From assembly GCF_009601165.1 (NCBI RefSeq), contig NZ_WIRE01000001.1, positions 1,922,001 through 1,986,000 of the forward strand: a stretch of 64,000 nt of DNA, written 5' to 3'. This document shows positions 26,895-35,766 of this stretch, piece after piece. The translations under genes were made by a program, and so were the position numbers. Position 1 is the first letter of the stretch. Each line of letters begins with the position of its first letter. The notes under the pieces were generated by a model. That model saw only the letters and a program-made list of their open reading frames with translations. It did no database searches and was not told the DNA's origin. The DNA comes from Alcanivorax sediminis (GTDB lineage: Bacteria > Pseudomonadota > Gammaproteobacteria > Pseudomonadales > Alcanivoracaceae).

Positions 26895-26915
26895 AGGTGT
26901 ACAGACTTGTGAAGG

Positions 26916-26942
26916 GAACTGCGTGGCCATACATCGGTCTCA
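26916..26942 (+). promoter_or_regulatory. possible sigma-E/AlgU-type promoter
   Basis: GAACTG (26916-26921), a 16-bp spacer and TCTCA (26938-26942), close to the AlgU pattern GAACTT-N16-TCTGA. It lies about 110 bp ahead of the DegQ-like gene, a class often under envelope-stress control. Confidence 0.45.
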
Positions 26943-27054
26943 CAGGGAGCGAGCGGAAGCTATCAGCATGGTGCTGCCACTACTTTCGTTCCCGGGGGCA
27001 ACGGGGATCATCATCCCGACGTGTGCTTTCCTTTCAGACATGGAGGAACAAACA

Positions 27055-28437
27055 TTGTTGAAAGAAAAAACGTCCATCTACCCAGCTGCCTGGCTGTTGA
27101 CGATCCTGATGTTGGCTTTCTCGTCAGCCCAGGCTGCATTGCCGTCGGAAACCGGCGACGGTCATGTGCTTCCTTCGCTGGCGCCGATGCTGGAGAAAGC
27201 CTCACCGGCAGTCGTCAACATTGCCGTTGAAACCCGCATCCGAACGGCCCGTAACCCGCTGATGGAAGACCCCTTCTTCCGCCGGTTTTTCAATGTTCCG
27301 GAACAGCAGCGTGAACGCCGCGCTGCCAGTGCCGGGTCCGGTGTCATTGTCGATGCGAAAAATGGTTATGTGCTGACCAATGCCCATGTGGTGAAGAATG
27401 CGGACACCATCGAAGTGACGCTCACTGACGGTCGTGAATTGTCCGCCGAACTGGTGGGCACCGATGACGAGGTGGATCTGGCAGTACTCAAACTGGAAGA
27501 AGCAAAGGATCTGACCCAGATCGCCATTGCGGATTCGACGACGATGCGCGTGGGCGACTTTGTGGTCGCCATTGGTAATCCTTTTGGCCTTGGGCAGACC
27601 GTTACCAGTGGCATCGTTTCCGCATTGGGGCGCTCCGGGCTGGGAATCGAGGGCTATGAAAGCTTTATCCAGACCGATGCGTCCATTAACCCGGGTAATT
27701 CCGGTGGCGCTCTGGTGAACCTGCGCGGTGAGCTGATCGGAATCAATACCGCCATTATCGCGCCTGCTGGCGGTAACGTGGGAATTGGTTTTGCCATTCC
27801 CACAGAGATGGCTGAAAACGTGATGAACCAGCTCATTGAGCACGGTGAAGTTCGTCGCGGCATGCTGGGGGTGACGATTCAGGATCTGACGGCGGAACTT
27901 GCCGAGGCCTTCGGCGTTGAGCGCCAACGCGGTGTGGTGATCACTCAGGTGGTTGAAGACAGTGCGGCAGAAAAAGCCGGTCTGAAGAGCGGCGATGTGG
28001 TGATTGCGGTGGATGGCCGACCCGTGAACCGGGCTTCCGACCTGCGTAACAAGGTGGGCATGTCGCCGGTGGGTGAACAGGTGCAACTGAGTATTCTGCG
28101 TGACGGCAAGAAGAAAAGTATGACCGCAGTGATCAGCGAGTCCTCCCAGGAAACGGCGGGAGGGGAAGCAGTCTCCAGGTATCTGGAGGGCGCCAGCCTG
28201 CGCGATTTACGCAAAGGTGAGCTGCAGCATGCAGATCAGGGGGTGCTGGTGGACAACGTCGAGCAGGGCTCTGCCGCCTGGCGTGCAGGGCTTCGCCAGG
28301 GCGATGTGATCATCAATGCCAACCGTCAGGATGTGGCGGATATGGATGAGTTGCAGGGTGCCATCAAGGACAAGGATGCGACCTTGCTACTTCGGATTAA
28401 CCGCAGGGGCGGCGTGTTCTTTGTGGTGGTGCGTTAA
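27055..28437 (+). CDS. degQ: DegQ-type periplasmic serine endoprotease
   Basis: A 460-aa protein: a signal peptide (PAAWLLTILMLAFSSAQA), a trypsin-like domain with His in TNAHVV, Asp in DEVDLAVLKL and Ser in GNSGGAL, then two PDZ domains (about 255-345 and 370-455). It degrades or refolds misfolded envelope proteins. I choose TTG 27055 because GGAGGAA lies 8 bases upstream; an ATG at 27040 would place that ribosome site inside the gene. The length matches DegQ, and DegP/MucD is an alternative name. Confidence 0.92.
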   Translation: MLKEKTSIYPAAWLLTILMLAFSSAQAALPSETGDGHVLPSLAPMLEKASPAVVNIAVETRIRTARNPLMEDPFFRRFFNVPEQQRERRAASAGSGVIVDAKNGYVLTNAHVVKNADTIEVTLTDGRELSAELVGTDDEVDLAVLKLEEAKDLTQIAIADSTTMRVGDFVVAIGNPFGLGQTVTSGIVSALGRSGLGIEGYESFIQTDASINPGNSGGALVNLRGELIGINTAIIAPAGGNVGIGFAIPTEMAENVMNQLIEHGEVRRGMLGVTIQDLTAELAEAFGVERQRGVVITQVVEDSAAEKAGLKSGDVVIAVDGRPVNRASDLRNKVGMSPVGEQVQLSILRDGKKKSMTAVISESSQETAGGEAVSRYLEGASLRDLRKGELQHADQGVLVDNVEQGSAAWRAGLRQGDVIINANRQDVADMDELQGAIKDKDATLLLRINRRGGVFFVVVR

Positions 28438-28446
28438 TCAAGAATA

Positions 28447-28472
28447 CAGCGAAGGTGGCGCCACCTTCGCTG
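28447..28472 (+). terminator. perfect palindrome after degQ
   Basis: A 26-base perfect palindrome (half-site CAGCGAAGGTGGC) directly follows the degQ stop, without a T tract. It may be a terminator or mRNA 3' stabiliser. Confidence 0.6.
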
Positions 28473-28489
28473 TTACCTCCCCTGTTGGG

Positions 28490-29269
28490 TTATTCAAATT
28501 CACCGTGACGGCCCTTGCCGGACCGGAATTGTTCCGCGCCGGCAAGGGCTTCCTCGAAGACGACCGGGTAGCCTCCGGCCCCCTCCTGACGTAGCGCGTC
28601 TGCTTCGCACAGTTGCCACTGTGTCAGTGCCGAGGCTCGGTCCGCACGTAGACAATGTTGCGGGAAAGCAGCGATTTGGCGTGCCATCGCCAGCGCAGAG
28701 TCCAGAGCCTTGCCGTCTTCAACCACGCGATTGGCCAACCCGAAAGAGAGCGCTTCGTCCGCGTTGATGGGTCGGCCCGTCAGCATCATGTCCATGGCGC
28801 GACTCTGGCCGATCAGGCGCGGCAGTCGCACGGTACCCCCGTCGATCAAGGGGACGCCCCAGCGTCGGCAGAACACACCAAATACGGCGCTTTCTTCCGC
28901 CACCCTCAGATCACACCACAGAGCCAGCTCCAGACCGCCGGCTACCGCATAACCGGTAACGGCTGCGATCACGGGTTTACTTAATTGCAGTCGGGTAGGG
29001 CCCATGGGGCCAGGGCCAAGGCCCTCTGCATCAATCTGGTTGCGGCGTTCCGGATCGGCCAGGGCGTCGAGATCCGCACCGGCACAGAAATTTCCCCCCT
29101 GCCCCTGTAGCACCGCCACGCTGAGACTGTCATCTCGCTCGAACTGCTCAAAGACTTCGCGCAGTGCATCGGCAGTCGGGCGGTCCACCGCATTGCGCAC
29201 ATCGGGGCGATTAAGCGTCACTACCAGAATGTTTTGCTGTTGCTCAGTCAGTACAGTTGCCTGTTCCAT
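28490..29269 (-). CDS. crotonase-family enoyl-CoA hydratase/isomerase
   Basis: A 259-aa protein. The oxyanion hole is in AVTGYAVAGGLELALWCDLR and the opening FCAGADLDALAD is typical. The position of the second catalytic Glu is partly replaced (RRWGVPLIDGGTVRLPRLIG), so hydratase and other crotonase activities are both open. It is cytosolic and divergent from the thioredoxin-like gene. Confidence 0.92.
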   Translation of the reverse strand: MEQATVLTEQQQNILVVTLNRPDVRNAVDRPTADALREVFEQFERDDSLSVAVLQGQGGNFCAGADLDALADPERRNQIDAEGLGPGPMGPTRLQLSKPVIAAVTGYAVAGGLELALWCDLRVAEESAVFGVFCRRWGVPLIDGGTVRLPRLIGQSRAMDMMLTGRPINADEALSFGLANRVVEDGKALDSALAMARQIAAFPQHCLRADRASALTQWQLCEADALRQEGAGGYPVVFEEALAGAEQFRSGKGRHGEFE

Positions 29270-29348
29270 TGTTACTATCCTGATTCATGCAGATCGGTTT
29301 CAATGCAGTGTAGCGTGTAATTTTTCCTTTGTGACAAGGCAGGTCCCC

Positions 29349-29669
29349 ATGCAGTACCAACGCGTTTATGAACCGGAAACCCTGACCCGGGATGCACTGG
29401 ATGGCAGGGAAGGGCTGACTCTAGTGGAGTTTGGGGCGAATTGGTGTGGTTACTGTATCGCCGCCCAACCGGATATTGAAAAGGCGGTGAACGCCATGCC
29501 TGAGGGAAGCCACCTCAAGATTGAAGATGGTCCGGGGCGTCGGTTGGGGCGCAGCTTCCGGGTCAAGCTCTGGCCCACCCTGATCGCGATGCGCGATGGT
29601 CAGGAAATCGGCCGGGCAGTGCGGCCGGACCAGAATGCGCTGACAGCGTTGTTGGCAACGATCAGTTGA
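29349..29669 (+). CDS. thioredoxin-family protein
   Basis: A 106-aa protein with WCGYC (Cys33, Cys36) and the cis-Pro region LWPTLIAMRDG. There is no signal peptide, so it is cytosolic. I start at ATG 29349 because upstream sequence belongs to the divergent crotonase gene. The CGYC centre, shared with DsbC, differs from CGPC of thioredoxin 1. It overlaps the convergent oxidoreductase gene by 8 bases. Confidence 0.88.
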   Translation: MQYQRVYEPETLTRDALDGREGLTLVEFGANWCGYCIAAQPDIEKAVNAMPEGSHLKIEDGPGRRLGRSFRVKLWPTLIAMRDGQEIGRAVRPDQNALTALLATIS

Positions 29670-30672
29670 ATGTCAGGACTACCTTACCGATGGTCTGGCC
29701 AGACTGCAGCAAAGCCAGGGCATCATGGGCCTGGGCAAAGTCGAAGCTGTGACCCACATGGGGAGGGGCAATGCTGATGCGGGACAGCTCATCCAGGAGT
29801 GCCCGCATCTGTTCTTTCTGCTCCCAGAGCCAGATCAGATTGAACGCGAGCACGGAGCGGTTGCTGCTGATCATGTCCATTACGTCATAACGCGGCCGCT
29901 TCAGGTAACGCCACAGCGCACGCAAATAGTCGGGTCGCTGGCCACTGGGCGTGAACTCGGCGGCGCCGAACACCACCAGTCTGCCCATGGGGTTCAGCGC
30001 ATCAAAACTGGCCTTCTGCACTTCGCCACCAATCGCATCCAGCACCAGATCAAAACGTTGTTGGCCTTGCTGAAGCTGCGCCCTGAAGTTGGAATCTCTT
30101 ACCAGAACTTCGTTGAACCCTTGTTGTTTGAGCCAGTCTGCCTTGGCCCGGCTGCCGACTGTGCCAACGGGTATCGCTCCTGATGACACACATAGCTTCA
30201 TCGCCTGCAGGCCCACTCCGCCGGCTGCACTGTGCACCAACACCCGGTGGCCGGGTTGGATGGCTCCCAGCCGTGTCAGCGCATACCAGGCAGTGAGTGT
30301 CTGCACCGGGTAGGCTGCGCCTTGTTGAGGTGTCCAGCCCTCCGGCAGCGGCATCAGGTAATCCGGATCGATGTCGATCTGTGAGGTGTAGCCACCAAAG
30401 CGGGTTACCCCCATAACCTGGTCGCCTACCTTGACAGCCTGGCAGGCTGCACCGGTCTCGATCACTTCACCGGCAAACTCCAGCCCTGGGGTAAAGGCGC
30501 CTGTTGGCGTTGCGGAATAGAGCCCGGTAAGGGCAAAGATATCGGCGAAATTGAGCCCTGCCGCGCGCACACGAATACGGGCATGGTGTTGCTGCAATGG
30601 GGTGGTTTGACGCGTTTCGAGTGTCAGCCGGGATAAGTTACCGGCCTTGGGCGTTTGCCAATACTGAATCAT
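29662..30672 (-). CDS. zinc-independent quinone oxidoreductase-like MDR protein
   Basis: A 336-aa medium-chain dehydrogenase/reductase with a GroES-like N-terminal domain and an NADPH domain (VLVHSAAGGVGLQAMKLC). The structural zinc cysteines are missing, as in quinone oxidoreductases. The start is ATG 30672 (MIQYWQTPK); a GTG at 30699 adds nine residues without support. Confidence 0.88.
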   Translation of the reverse strand: MIQYWQTPKAGNLSRLTLETRQTTPLQQHHARIRVRAAGLNFADIFALTGLYSATPTGAFTPGLEFAGEVIETGAACQAVKVGDQVMGVTRFGGYTSQIDIDPDYLMPLPEGWTPQQGAAYPVQTLTAWYALTRLGAIQPGHRVLVHSAAGGVGLQAMKLCVSSGAIPVGTVGSRAKADWLKQQGFNEVLVRDSNFRAQLQQGQQRFDLVLDAIGGEVQKASFDALNPMGRLVVFGAAEFTPSGQRPDYLRALWRYLKRPRYDVMDMISSNRSVLAFNLIWLWEQKEQMRALLDELSRISIAPPHVGHSFDFAQAHDALALLQSGQTIGKVVLTFN

Positions 30673-30774
30673 GGTGGGGCTCGTGTCGGGACGTGCCACA
30701 AGACTAGCAAAGCTTTGGGGAAAGTGCCGGAAGAAGCGAGTGGCGGGCCCGGGAGCCCACCACGGTAGAGGCGA

Positions 30775-31215
30775 TCACAGGGCTTGCTGGACTCCCTTGT
30801 CGGCGCTGAGGTTGCCGCCCCCGGAAATTACCAGGGAGAGGCTGGCAGCCAACAGGGCGAGGCCAAACTCATAGCCATTATTGCTCATGAACAGGCCGTT
30901 GCCGATATGCACGGTGAGGATGGCCACTATCATGGTCACGGCGGCGACCAGCGCTGCAGGACGGGTGAGCAGACCAACCAGGATGGCCAGGCCACCGAAG
31001 AATTCGCCACTGCCGGCGAGCAAGGCCATCAGGTAGCCAGGCTCCAGACCGATGGACGCCATCCACTGGCCGGTACCTTCCAGGCCGTAACCACCAAACC
31101 AGCCAAACAGTTTCTGGGCGCCATGGGCCATGAAGATAATGCCTACTGGCAGGCGCAGGGCCAGCGGTGCCCAGTTGGCCTGGGTGTGGGTGAGTGACTT
31201 GATCAGGTTTTTCAT
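30775..31215 (-). CDS. DoxX-family membrane protein
   Basis: A 146-aa protein with four hydrophobic segments and the family core LRLPVGIIFMAHGAQKLFGW. DoxX proteins are small inner-membrane proteins, some linked to thiosulfate oxidation or redox stress. A second DoxX gene is divergent, 190 bp away. Confidence 0.9.
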   Translation of the reverse strand: MKNLIKSLTHTQANWAPLALRLPVGIIFMAHGAQKLFGWFGGYGLEGTGQWMASIGLEPGYLMALLAGSGEFFGGLAILVGLLTRPAALVAAVTMIVAILTVHIGNGLFMSNNGYEFGLALLAASLSLVISGGGNLSADKGVQQAL

Positions 31216-31406
31216 GGGGATTCCCTCCGGGGCAATCAGCGTTTGTCTTGAGGGAGATTAAATAGATTTAGAAGGTTGTGATAAATACGTCAAATTATCG
31301 CTTTAATATCAAATAATCTGATGTTTCCGTGGGCGCCTAATGATAACGTATCAGCTCTTCGAACGGCCTCGAGCTCAACGCGACAACGATATGGGGAGAT
31401 GATGTT

Positions 31407-31790
31407 TTGAATAATCCAGATCTGGCCAAGCTGATCTTGCGTCTTACCGCCGGCATCCTGATGTTGCTGCACGGCATCGGCAAACTGTATTCGGGGGTGG
31501 GCTGGATCGCCCAGGAGCTGGCCTCCCATAACCTGCCGGGATTTCTGGCCTACGGTGTGTTCATCGGAGAGATCATCGCGCCATTGATGGTTATCCTCGG
31601 ACTGCATACCCGGGTGGGTGCGGTGCTGATGGCGGGCAACATGCTGGTGGCCATTGTGCTGGTGCACATGGGGCAGATTTTTTCGCTGTCCAAGTCCGGC
31701 GGCTGGGCGCTGGAGCTGCAGGGGTTTTTCCTGTTTACCGCGCTGGCCATTTTCTTCCTGGGCGCTGGGCGATATGCGGTGAGGAATTGA
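31407..31790 (+). CDS. DoxX-family membrane protein
   Basis: A 127-aa protein with four hydrophobic segments and LILRLTAGILMLLHGIGKLY. It is related to but clearly distinct from its divergent neighbour. It starts at TTG 31407 behind GGGGAGATG. A heptad array and a terminator follow its stop within 75 bases. Confidence 0.9.
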   Translation: MNNPDLAKLILRLTAGILMLLHGIGKLYSGVGWIAQELASHNLPGFLAYGVFIGEIIAPLMVILGLHTRVGAVLMAGNMLVAIVLVHMGQIFSLSKSGGWALELQGFFLFTALAIFFLGAGRYAVRN

Positions 31791-31797
31791 ATATTAC

Positions 31798-31827
31798 GCC
31801 AGAGGCCTGACGCCCGACGCTTGACGC
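31798..31827 (+). repeat. heptad tandem array (GCCTGAC type)
   Basis: Units GCCAGAG GCCTGAC GCCCGAC GCTTGAC, directly before an intrinsic terminator. Same family as the array at 17591. Confidence 0.85.
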
Positions 31828-31864
31828 AAAAAATGCCGCGCTCTTTCCGGGCGCGGCTTTTTTG
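31828..31864. terminator. bidirectional intrinsic terminator
   Basis: A tract, GCCGCGC, loop, GCGCGGC, TTTTTT. It lies between the convergent DoxX and TM2 genes. Confidence 0.92.
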
Positions 31865-31879
31865 TGGTGTGACTGAGGC

Positions 31880-32278
31880 TCAGCCCGGCAGGCGGTTTTT
31901 TTCGGCGATTTGGCCATTCAGGGTGAGGAAATCATAGAGGATACCCAGACCGAACAGACCGACGGTCAGCAGGTAGATGATCCCGGTAATGACCTTACCC
32001 ATGTAAAAACGGTGGATGCCGAAGATGCCAAGAAAGGTCAGCAGTATCCAGGCCACGTTGTAGTCGATACTGCCCGCTTCGTATTTGGCATCGGCGGCTT
32101 CATCCATGCCAGGGATCAGGAACAGGTCGATAATCCAGCCGATGAAAAAAAGACCCAGGGTAAAAAACCAGATGGTGCCGGTGATTTGCTTGCCATAGTA
32201 AAAGCGATGGGCGCCCATGAAACCGAAGATCCAGAGCAGGTAGCCGATCACCTTGCTGTGTGTGTCCTGATTCTGCAT
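31880..32278 (-). CDS. TM2-domain membrane protein
   Basis: A 132-aa protein with two TM2-type units (LLWIFGFMGAHRFYYGKQIT and ILLTFLGIFGIHRFYMGKVI), each a pair of short membrane helices with the G-x-H-R-F-Y motif. The function is unknown. It lies 11 bp after purT in the same direction, so it is probably co-transcribed. Confidence 0.92.
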   Translation of the reverse strand: MQNQDTHSKVIGYLLWIFGFMGAHRFYYGKQITGTIWFFTLGLFFIGWIIDLFLIPGMDEAADAKYEAGSIDYNVAWILLTFLGIFGIHRFYMGKVITGIIYLLTVGLFGLGILYDFLTLNGQIAEKNRLPG

Positions 32279-32289
32279 GAAGTGACTTC

Positions 32290-33471
32290 CTAAAGTTTAA
32301 CGTTGAGAGCCGCGATGGCCGCGTTGGCCTTGTCGCGAGCGTTGGCGATATCGTCTCCCAATGCAAGCGCGACGCCCAGACGGCGGCTGCCATGCACTTC
32401 CGGTTTCCCAAACAGGCGCACCTCGGTGTTGGGTACACGCAGAGCCTGGTCCAGGCCTTCGTACTGCATCTGCTCGGAGTCGCCCTGAACCAGCAGCACG
32501 GATGAGGCTGCCGGACCGCGCTGTTCCACCAGTGGAATCGGCAGGCCCAGAATGGCGCGGGCGTGCAGCGCGAATTCGGACAGATTCTGCGACAGCAACG
32601 TCACCAGCCCGGTATCGTGTGGACGGGGTGAGACCTCACTGAAGTAGACCTGGTCGCCTTTGATGAACAGTTCCACACCGAAGATACCCATGCCGCCCAG
32701 CGCTTCAGTGATGGCGCCTGCCACGTCTTTAGACGCGTTCAGTGCGGCCTCGGTCATGGGCTGGGGTTGCCAGGATTCCTGGTAGTCACCGTTGGCCTGA
32801 CGGTGGCCAATGGGGTCGCAGTAGGTGGTGCCGTCCCGGTGACGCACGGTGAGCAGGGTGATTTCGTAGTCAAAGTCCACAAAGCCTTCAATGATGACCC
32901 GGCCTTCGCCGGCGCGGCCGCCGGATTGAGCGTAGTCCCATGCCTTCTGGATGTCGGCTTCGGACTTGATCGTGCTCTGGCCCTTGCCGGAGGAACTCAT
33001 CACCGGCTTGATCACACAGGGCATGCCGATGTCGGCAACGGCCTGCTGGTAGTCTTCCAGGGTGTCCGCGAAGCGATACGGTGACGTTGGCAGCCCGAGT
33101 TCCTCGGCGGCCAGGCGGCGGATGCCTTCACGGTTCATGGTCAGGTTGGTTGCGCGAGCAGTGGGCACAACAGTGACACCTTCCGCTTCCAGTTTGAGCA
33201 GTTCGCTGGTGGCGATCGCCTCAATTTCCGGGACGATAAGCGCAGGATTTTCCTGTTCGACCAGCTTGCGCAGGGCGGCACCATCCAGCATGTTGATCAC
33301 ATGGCTACGCTGGGCGACCTGCATGGCCGGGGCGTTGGCGTAGCGATCCACGGCAATCACTTCGCAGCCGTAGCGGATCAGTTCGATGGCCACTTCACGG
33401 CCAAGTTCGCCGGAGCCGAGCAGCATCACACGGGTTGCGGTGTCTGTATTGGGAGTGCCGATAGTGGTCAT
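32290..33471 (-). CDS. purT: formate-dependent GAR transformylase PurT
   Basis: A 393-aa ATP-grasp enzyme, equal in size to E. coli PurT from ATG 33471. The N-terminal pre-ATP-grasp domain reads [20 protein letters not shown], with SSSGKGQS in the ATP-binding loop and SPRPHDTG at the active site. It makes formyl-GAR from formate, ATP and GAR in purine synthesis. It is divergent from tadA. Confidence 0.97.
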   Translation of the reverse strand: MTTIGTPNTDTATRVMLLGSGELGREVAIELIRYGCEVIAVDRYANAPAMQVAQRSHVINMLDGAALRKLVEQENPALIVPEIEAIATSELLKLEAEGVTVVPTARATNLTMNREGIRRLAAEELGLPTSPYRFADTLEDYQQAVADIGMPCVIKPVMSSSGKGQSTIKSEADIQKAWDYAQSGGRAGEGRVIIEGFVDFDYEITLLTVRHRDGTTYCDPIGHRQANGDYQESWQPQPMTEAALNASKDVAGAITEALGGMGIFGVELFIKGDQVYFSEVSPRPHDTGLVTLLSQNLSEFALHARAILGLPIPLVEQRGPAASSVLLVQGDSEQMQYEGLDQALRVPNTEVRLFGKPEVHGSRRLGVALALGDDIANARDKANAAIAALNVKL

Positions 33472-33577
33472 AAGGAATCTCATCTTTGTTGATAGGCCGA
33501 TTGTAACGAAAAGCCCGGCAGGTGCTACCATCTGTCCGGCAAGGGAGTGGATTCGAGGCTCCTTATGAGGATCAGAT

Positions 33578-34030
33578 GTGAATGATGAAGACTGGATGCG
33601 CCGGGCACTGACTTTGGCGGAACAGGCCGCGGAGGCCGGTGAGGTACCGGTAGGCGCCGTTGTGGTTCGCGATGGCGAACTGCTGGGCGAGGGCTATAAC
33701 CAGCCCATTGTTGCCCACGATCCCACTTCCCACGCGGAAGTGATGGCGCTGCGTCATGCGGCACGTAATGAACAGAATTATCGTCTCCCCGGCAGCACCC
33801 TGTATGTGACTCTGGAACCCTGCACCATGTGCTTTGGCGCATTGATTCACGCGCGGGTCTCCCGGTTGGTGTATGCCGCCAGCGAGCCACGGGCAGGCGT
33901 TTGCGTCAGTCAGCTGCAGCTGCCTGAGGTGAGCTTCTATAATCACAAGATGATCGTGGAGGGCGGGCTGTTGGCGGAGGAAAGCGCGGCGCTATTGAAG
34001 GGGTTCTTTGCCCGGCGAAGGGGGAAATGA
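33578..34030 (+). CDS. tadA: tRNA adenosine(34) deaminase TadA
   Basis: A 150-aa zinc deaminase with HAE (His52, Glu54) and PCTMC (Cys82, Cys85). It converts A34 to inosine in tRNA-Arg(ACG). A tRNA-Arg with an ACG anticodon is encoded at 57526. It uses a GTG start. A heptad array and a terminator follow. Confidence 0.97.
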   Translation: MNDEDWMRRALTLAEQAAEAGEVPVGAVVVRDGELLGEGYNQPIVAHDPTSHAEVMALRHAARNEQNYRLPGSTLYVTLEPCTMCFGALIHARVSRLVYAASEPRAGVCVSQLQLPEVSFYNHKMIVEGGLLAEESAALLKGFFARRRGK

Positions 34031-34041
34031 GGAGCCCTGTA

Positions 34042-34076
34042 TGAGTCACGAGTGTGGCGTTTCGAAAATCCAAATC
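34042..34076 (+). repeat. degenerate heptad array (TGAGTCA type)
   Basis: Units TGAGTCA CGAGTGT GGCGTTT CGAAAAT CCAAATC, 11 bases after the tadA stop. They match the family at 19351. Confidence 0.6.
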
Positions 34077-34152
34077 CTCTTGGCTCCGCGCAATGCTTTC
34101 ATTTTGCTTCAGGCTTGTTGAGTGAAGCCTGATGCACCGGCAAAGCGGGCAT

Positions 34153-34185
34153 AAAAAAAGGGCCGACGATGTCGGCCCTTTTTTT
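34153..34185. terminator. bidirectional intrinsic terminator
   Basis: AAAAAAAGGGCCGAC, loop GAT, GTCGGCCCTTTTTTT, between the convergent tadA and OmpA-type genes. Confidence 0.95.
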
Positions 34186-34198
34186 CAGGAAGTGTTCC

Positions 34199-35383
34199 TT
34201 ACTGGAACTGGGCTTCCTTGGTGGTGGCTTTCATCACCGCCTCTACGCGACGATTCTGAGCGCGACCTTCGGCAGTGCCGTTGTCGGCAATCGGCTTCTC
34301 TTCACCGTAACCTTCAGTGCTTACCCGGCCTGCGTCGATTTCGTACTCATCGACGAGAACACGCATTACCGCATCGGCACGCTCTTTGGACAGCTTCTTG
34401 TTGAAAGCAGCAGAGCCCGTGCTGTCGGTGTGGCCTTCCAGCACCAGGTTGGCAGAAGGATACTTGCGCATCTGACCGGCCAGGTTACCCAGTTTCGGGT
34501 AGGAAGCCTTGGTCACTTCAGCCTTGCCATGCTCGAACTCAACGTAAAGCGTTTCCTTCACGTCCTTGTCCAGGTACTGCTGACAGCCCGTTTCGTTTAC
34601 CAGGGCACCGGCAGGGGTGTCCGCACACTTGTCCTTGCTGTTGGCAACGCCGTCACCGTCGTCGTCCAGCTCACAGCCGGTGGCGTCAACCTGGGCACCA
34701 GCCGGAGTGCCAGAGCACTGATCCTGCTCGTCCGGAACACCATCGCTGTCGCTGTCAGATACCACGTTATCAACCTGAGCCGGCTGCTCTTCCTGCTCTT
34801 CTTCTTCGTCGTCACCGGAGTTGGTGGCACCGATCAGGAAGTTCAGGCCCGCGTAGATTTCAGCATCCCAGCGCTCGCTGTCAAACGCGTAGTAGGGACG
34901 AGCGCCCACATCCAGGATGAAGTGCGGGTGCAGCAGAGTCTGGAAACCGGCTTCCAGGGTACCGATGGTCTCCTGGTAGTCGAAGCTGCTGTCGCTGCTG
35001 GGTTCGGCACGGAATTCACCGGCACCAATGCCCACGTAGGGTTCAAAGGAGGAGCTGCCGTAGAAATGCTTGCGCAGGGCGGCAGAGGCAATGTTCAGGT
35101 CTACATCGCCAAACAGGTCGGTATTGGAGTTGTTGCGCTCCCACCAGGCCTGCACGGACCAGTCACGGTTGAAGCGGTAACCCAACTGGGCGCCCGGCAG
35201 AGTGACTTCGTTGTCATAGCTGCCATTGTCGGGCTCGTAGTGATCTCCAAGATCAATCCAGTTTTCACTGATGTGACCACCGAAGTAGAAATAACGCTCG
35301 GGCATTCCCTCAGCCATTACTGCAGAAGTGGCAGTAACGGACGCGCAAGCAATACTTGCAGCCAAAAAACGTTTAGCGTTCAT
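34199..35383 (-). CDS. OmpA-family outer membrane protein with calcium-type repeats
   Basis: A 394-aa protein. A signal peptide (NAKRFLAASIACASVTATSA) is followed by a beta-barrel-like region to about residue 190. An acidic linker with two thrombospondin type 3-like repeats (DSDSDGVPDEQDQCSGTPAG; DDDGDGVANSKDKCADTPAG) comes next, then an OmpA C-terminal peptidoglycan-binding domain (VLEGHTDSTGS; RVSTEGYGEEKPIA). It resembles OprF-type proteins that link outer membrane and cell wall. A short upstream ORF overlaps its start codon. Confidence 0.94.
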   Translation of the reverse strand: MNAKRFLAASIACASVTATSAVMAEGMPERYFYFGGHISENWIDLGDHYEPDNGSYDNEVTLPGAQLGYRFNRDWSVQAWWERNNSNTDLFGDVDLNIASAALRKHFYGSSSFEPYVGIGAGEFRAEPSSDSSFDYQETIGTLEAGFQTLLHPHFILDVGARPYYAFDSERWDAEIYAGLNFLIGATNSGDDEEEEQEEQPAQVDNVVSDSDSDGVPDEQDQCSGTPAGAQVDATGCELDDDGDGVANSKDKCADTPAGALVNETGCQQYLDKDVKETLYVEFEHGKAEVTKASYPKLGNLAGQMRKYPSANLVLEGHTDSTGSAAFNKKLSKERADAVMRVLVDEYEIDAGRVSTEGYGEEKPIADNGTAEGRAQNRRVEAVMKATTKEAQFQ

Positions 35384-35453
35384 AGACTCCTTCCTTTTTT
35401 ATATCGATAGGCAGAACAAACACGGCAACAGTGTTGGTTAGCCGCTCATCCAT
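35373..35453 (-). CDS. 26-codon leader ORF overlapping the ompA-type start
   Basis: Read from ATG 35453 to TAA 35373. An AAAGGAGG ribosome site lies 6 bases upstream, stronger than that of most genes here. The peptide is MDERLTNTVAVFVLPIDIKK followed by EGVYER. The stop overlaps the first 11 bases of the OmpA-type gene in another frame, so ribosomes finishing it could re-initiate there. The main gene also has its own GGAAGGAG site. Nothing of the kind is known to me for ompA genes. It could be regulatory or a chance ORF. Confidence 0.45.
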   Translation of the reverse strand: MDERLTNTVAVFVLPIDIKKEGVYER

Positions 35454-35766
35454 GTAAATCCTCCTTTGAGAGATTAATAAGAAAATTTACAAAGAGAGAA
35501 ACTATTTGCTGGTTTTATGGCAACAACCTAAGAAAATTAACAATAAAGCATTATCAATTGTTAATGATTTGGTATTACGTTAAATGCGGAAGATTTTATT
35601 CTCATCGTGAGAATGCAAAAAAGCCGTTTTTTTTTGGCCTGAATTCCGCCCCCCATTATTCCAGCGAAGAGCTGAAACGGGTTGTGGGGCATGTTTTTAT
35701 GAATGCGGCGAGGGCTACGCCAGAAAACGACAGGTCGGAAGCTGTGTGTTTTTTAACCTGGAGCGC
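35454..35766. other. AT-rich ompA upstream region with two inverted repeats
   Basis: About 310 bp without a convincing gene. TTAACAAT (35537-35544) and ATTGTTAA (35557-35564) form an 8-bp inverted repeat with a 12-bp spacer. TTCTCA TCG TGAGAA at 35599-35613 is a compact palindrome. Both could be operators for the OmpA-type gene. The open frame at 35558-35818 on the plus strand has no family resemblance. Confidence 0.5.
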
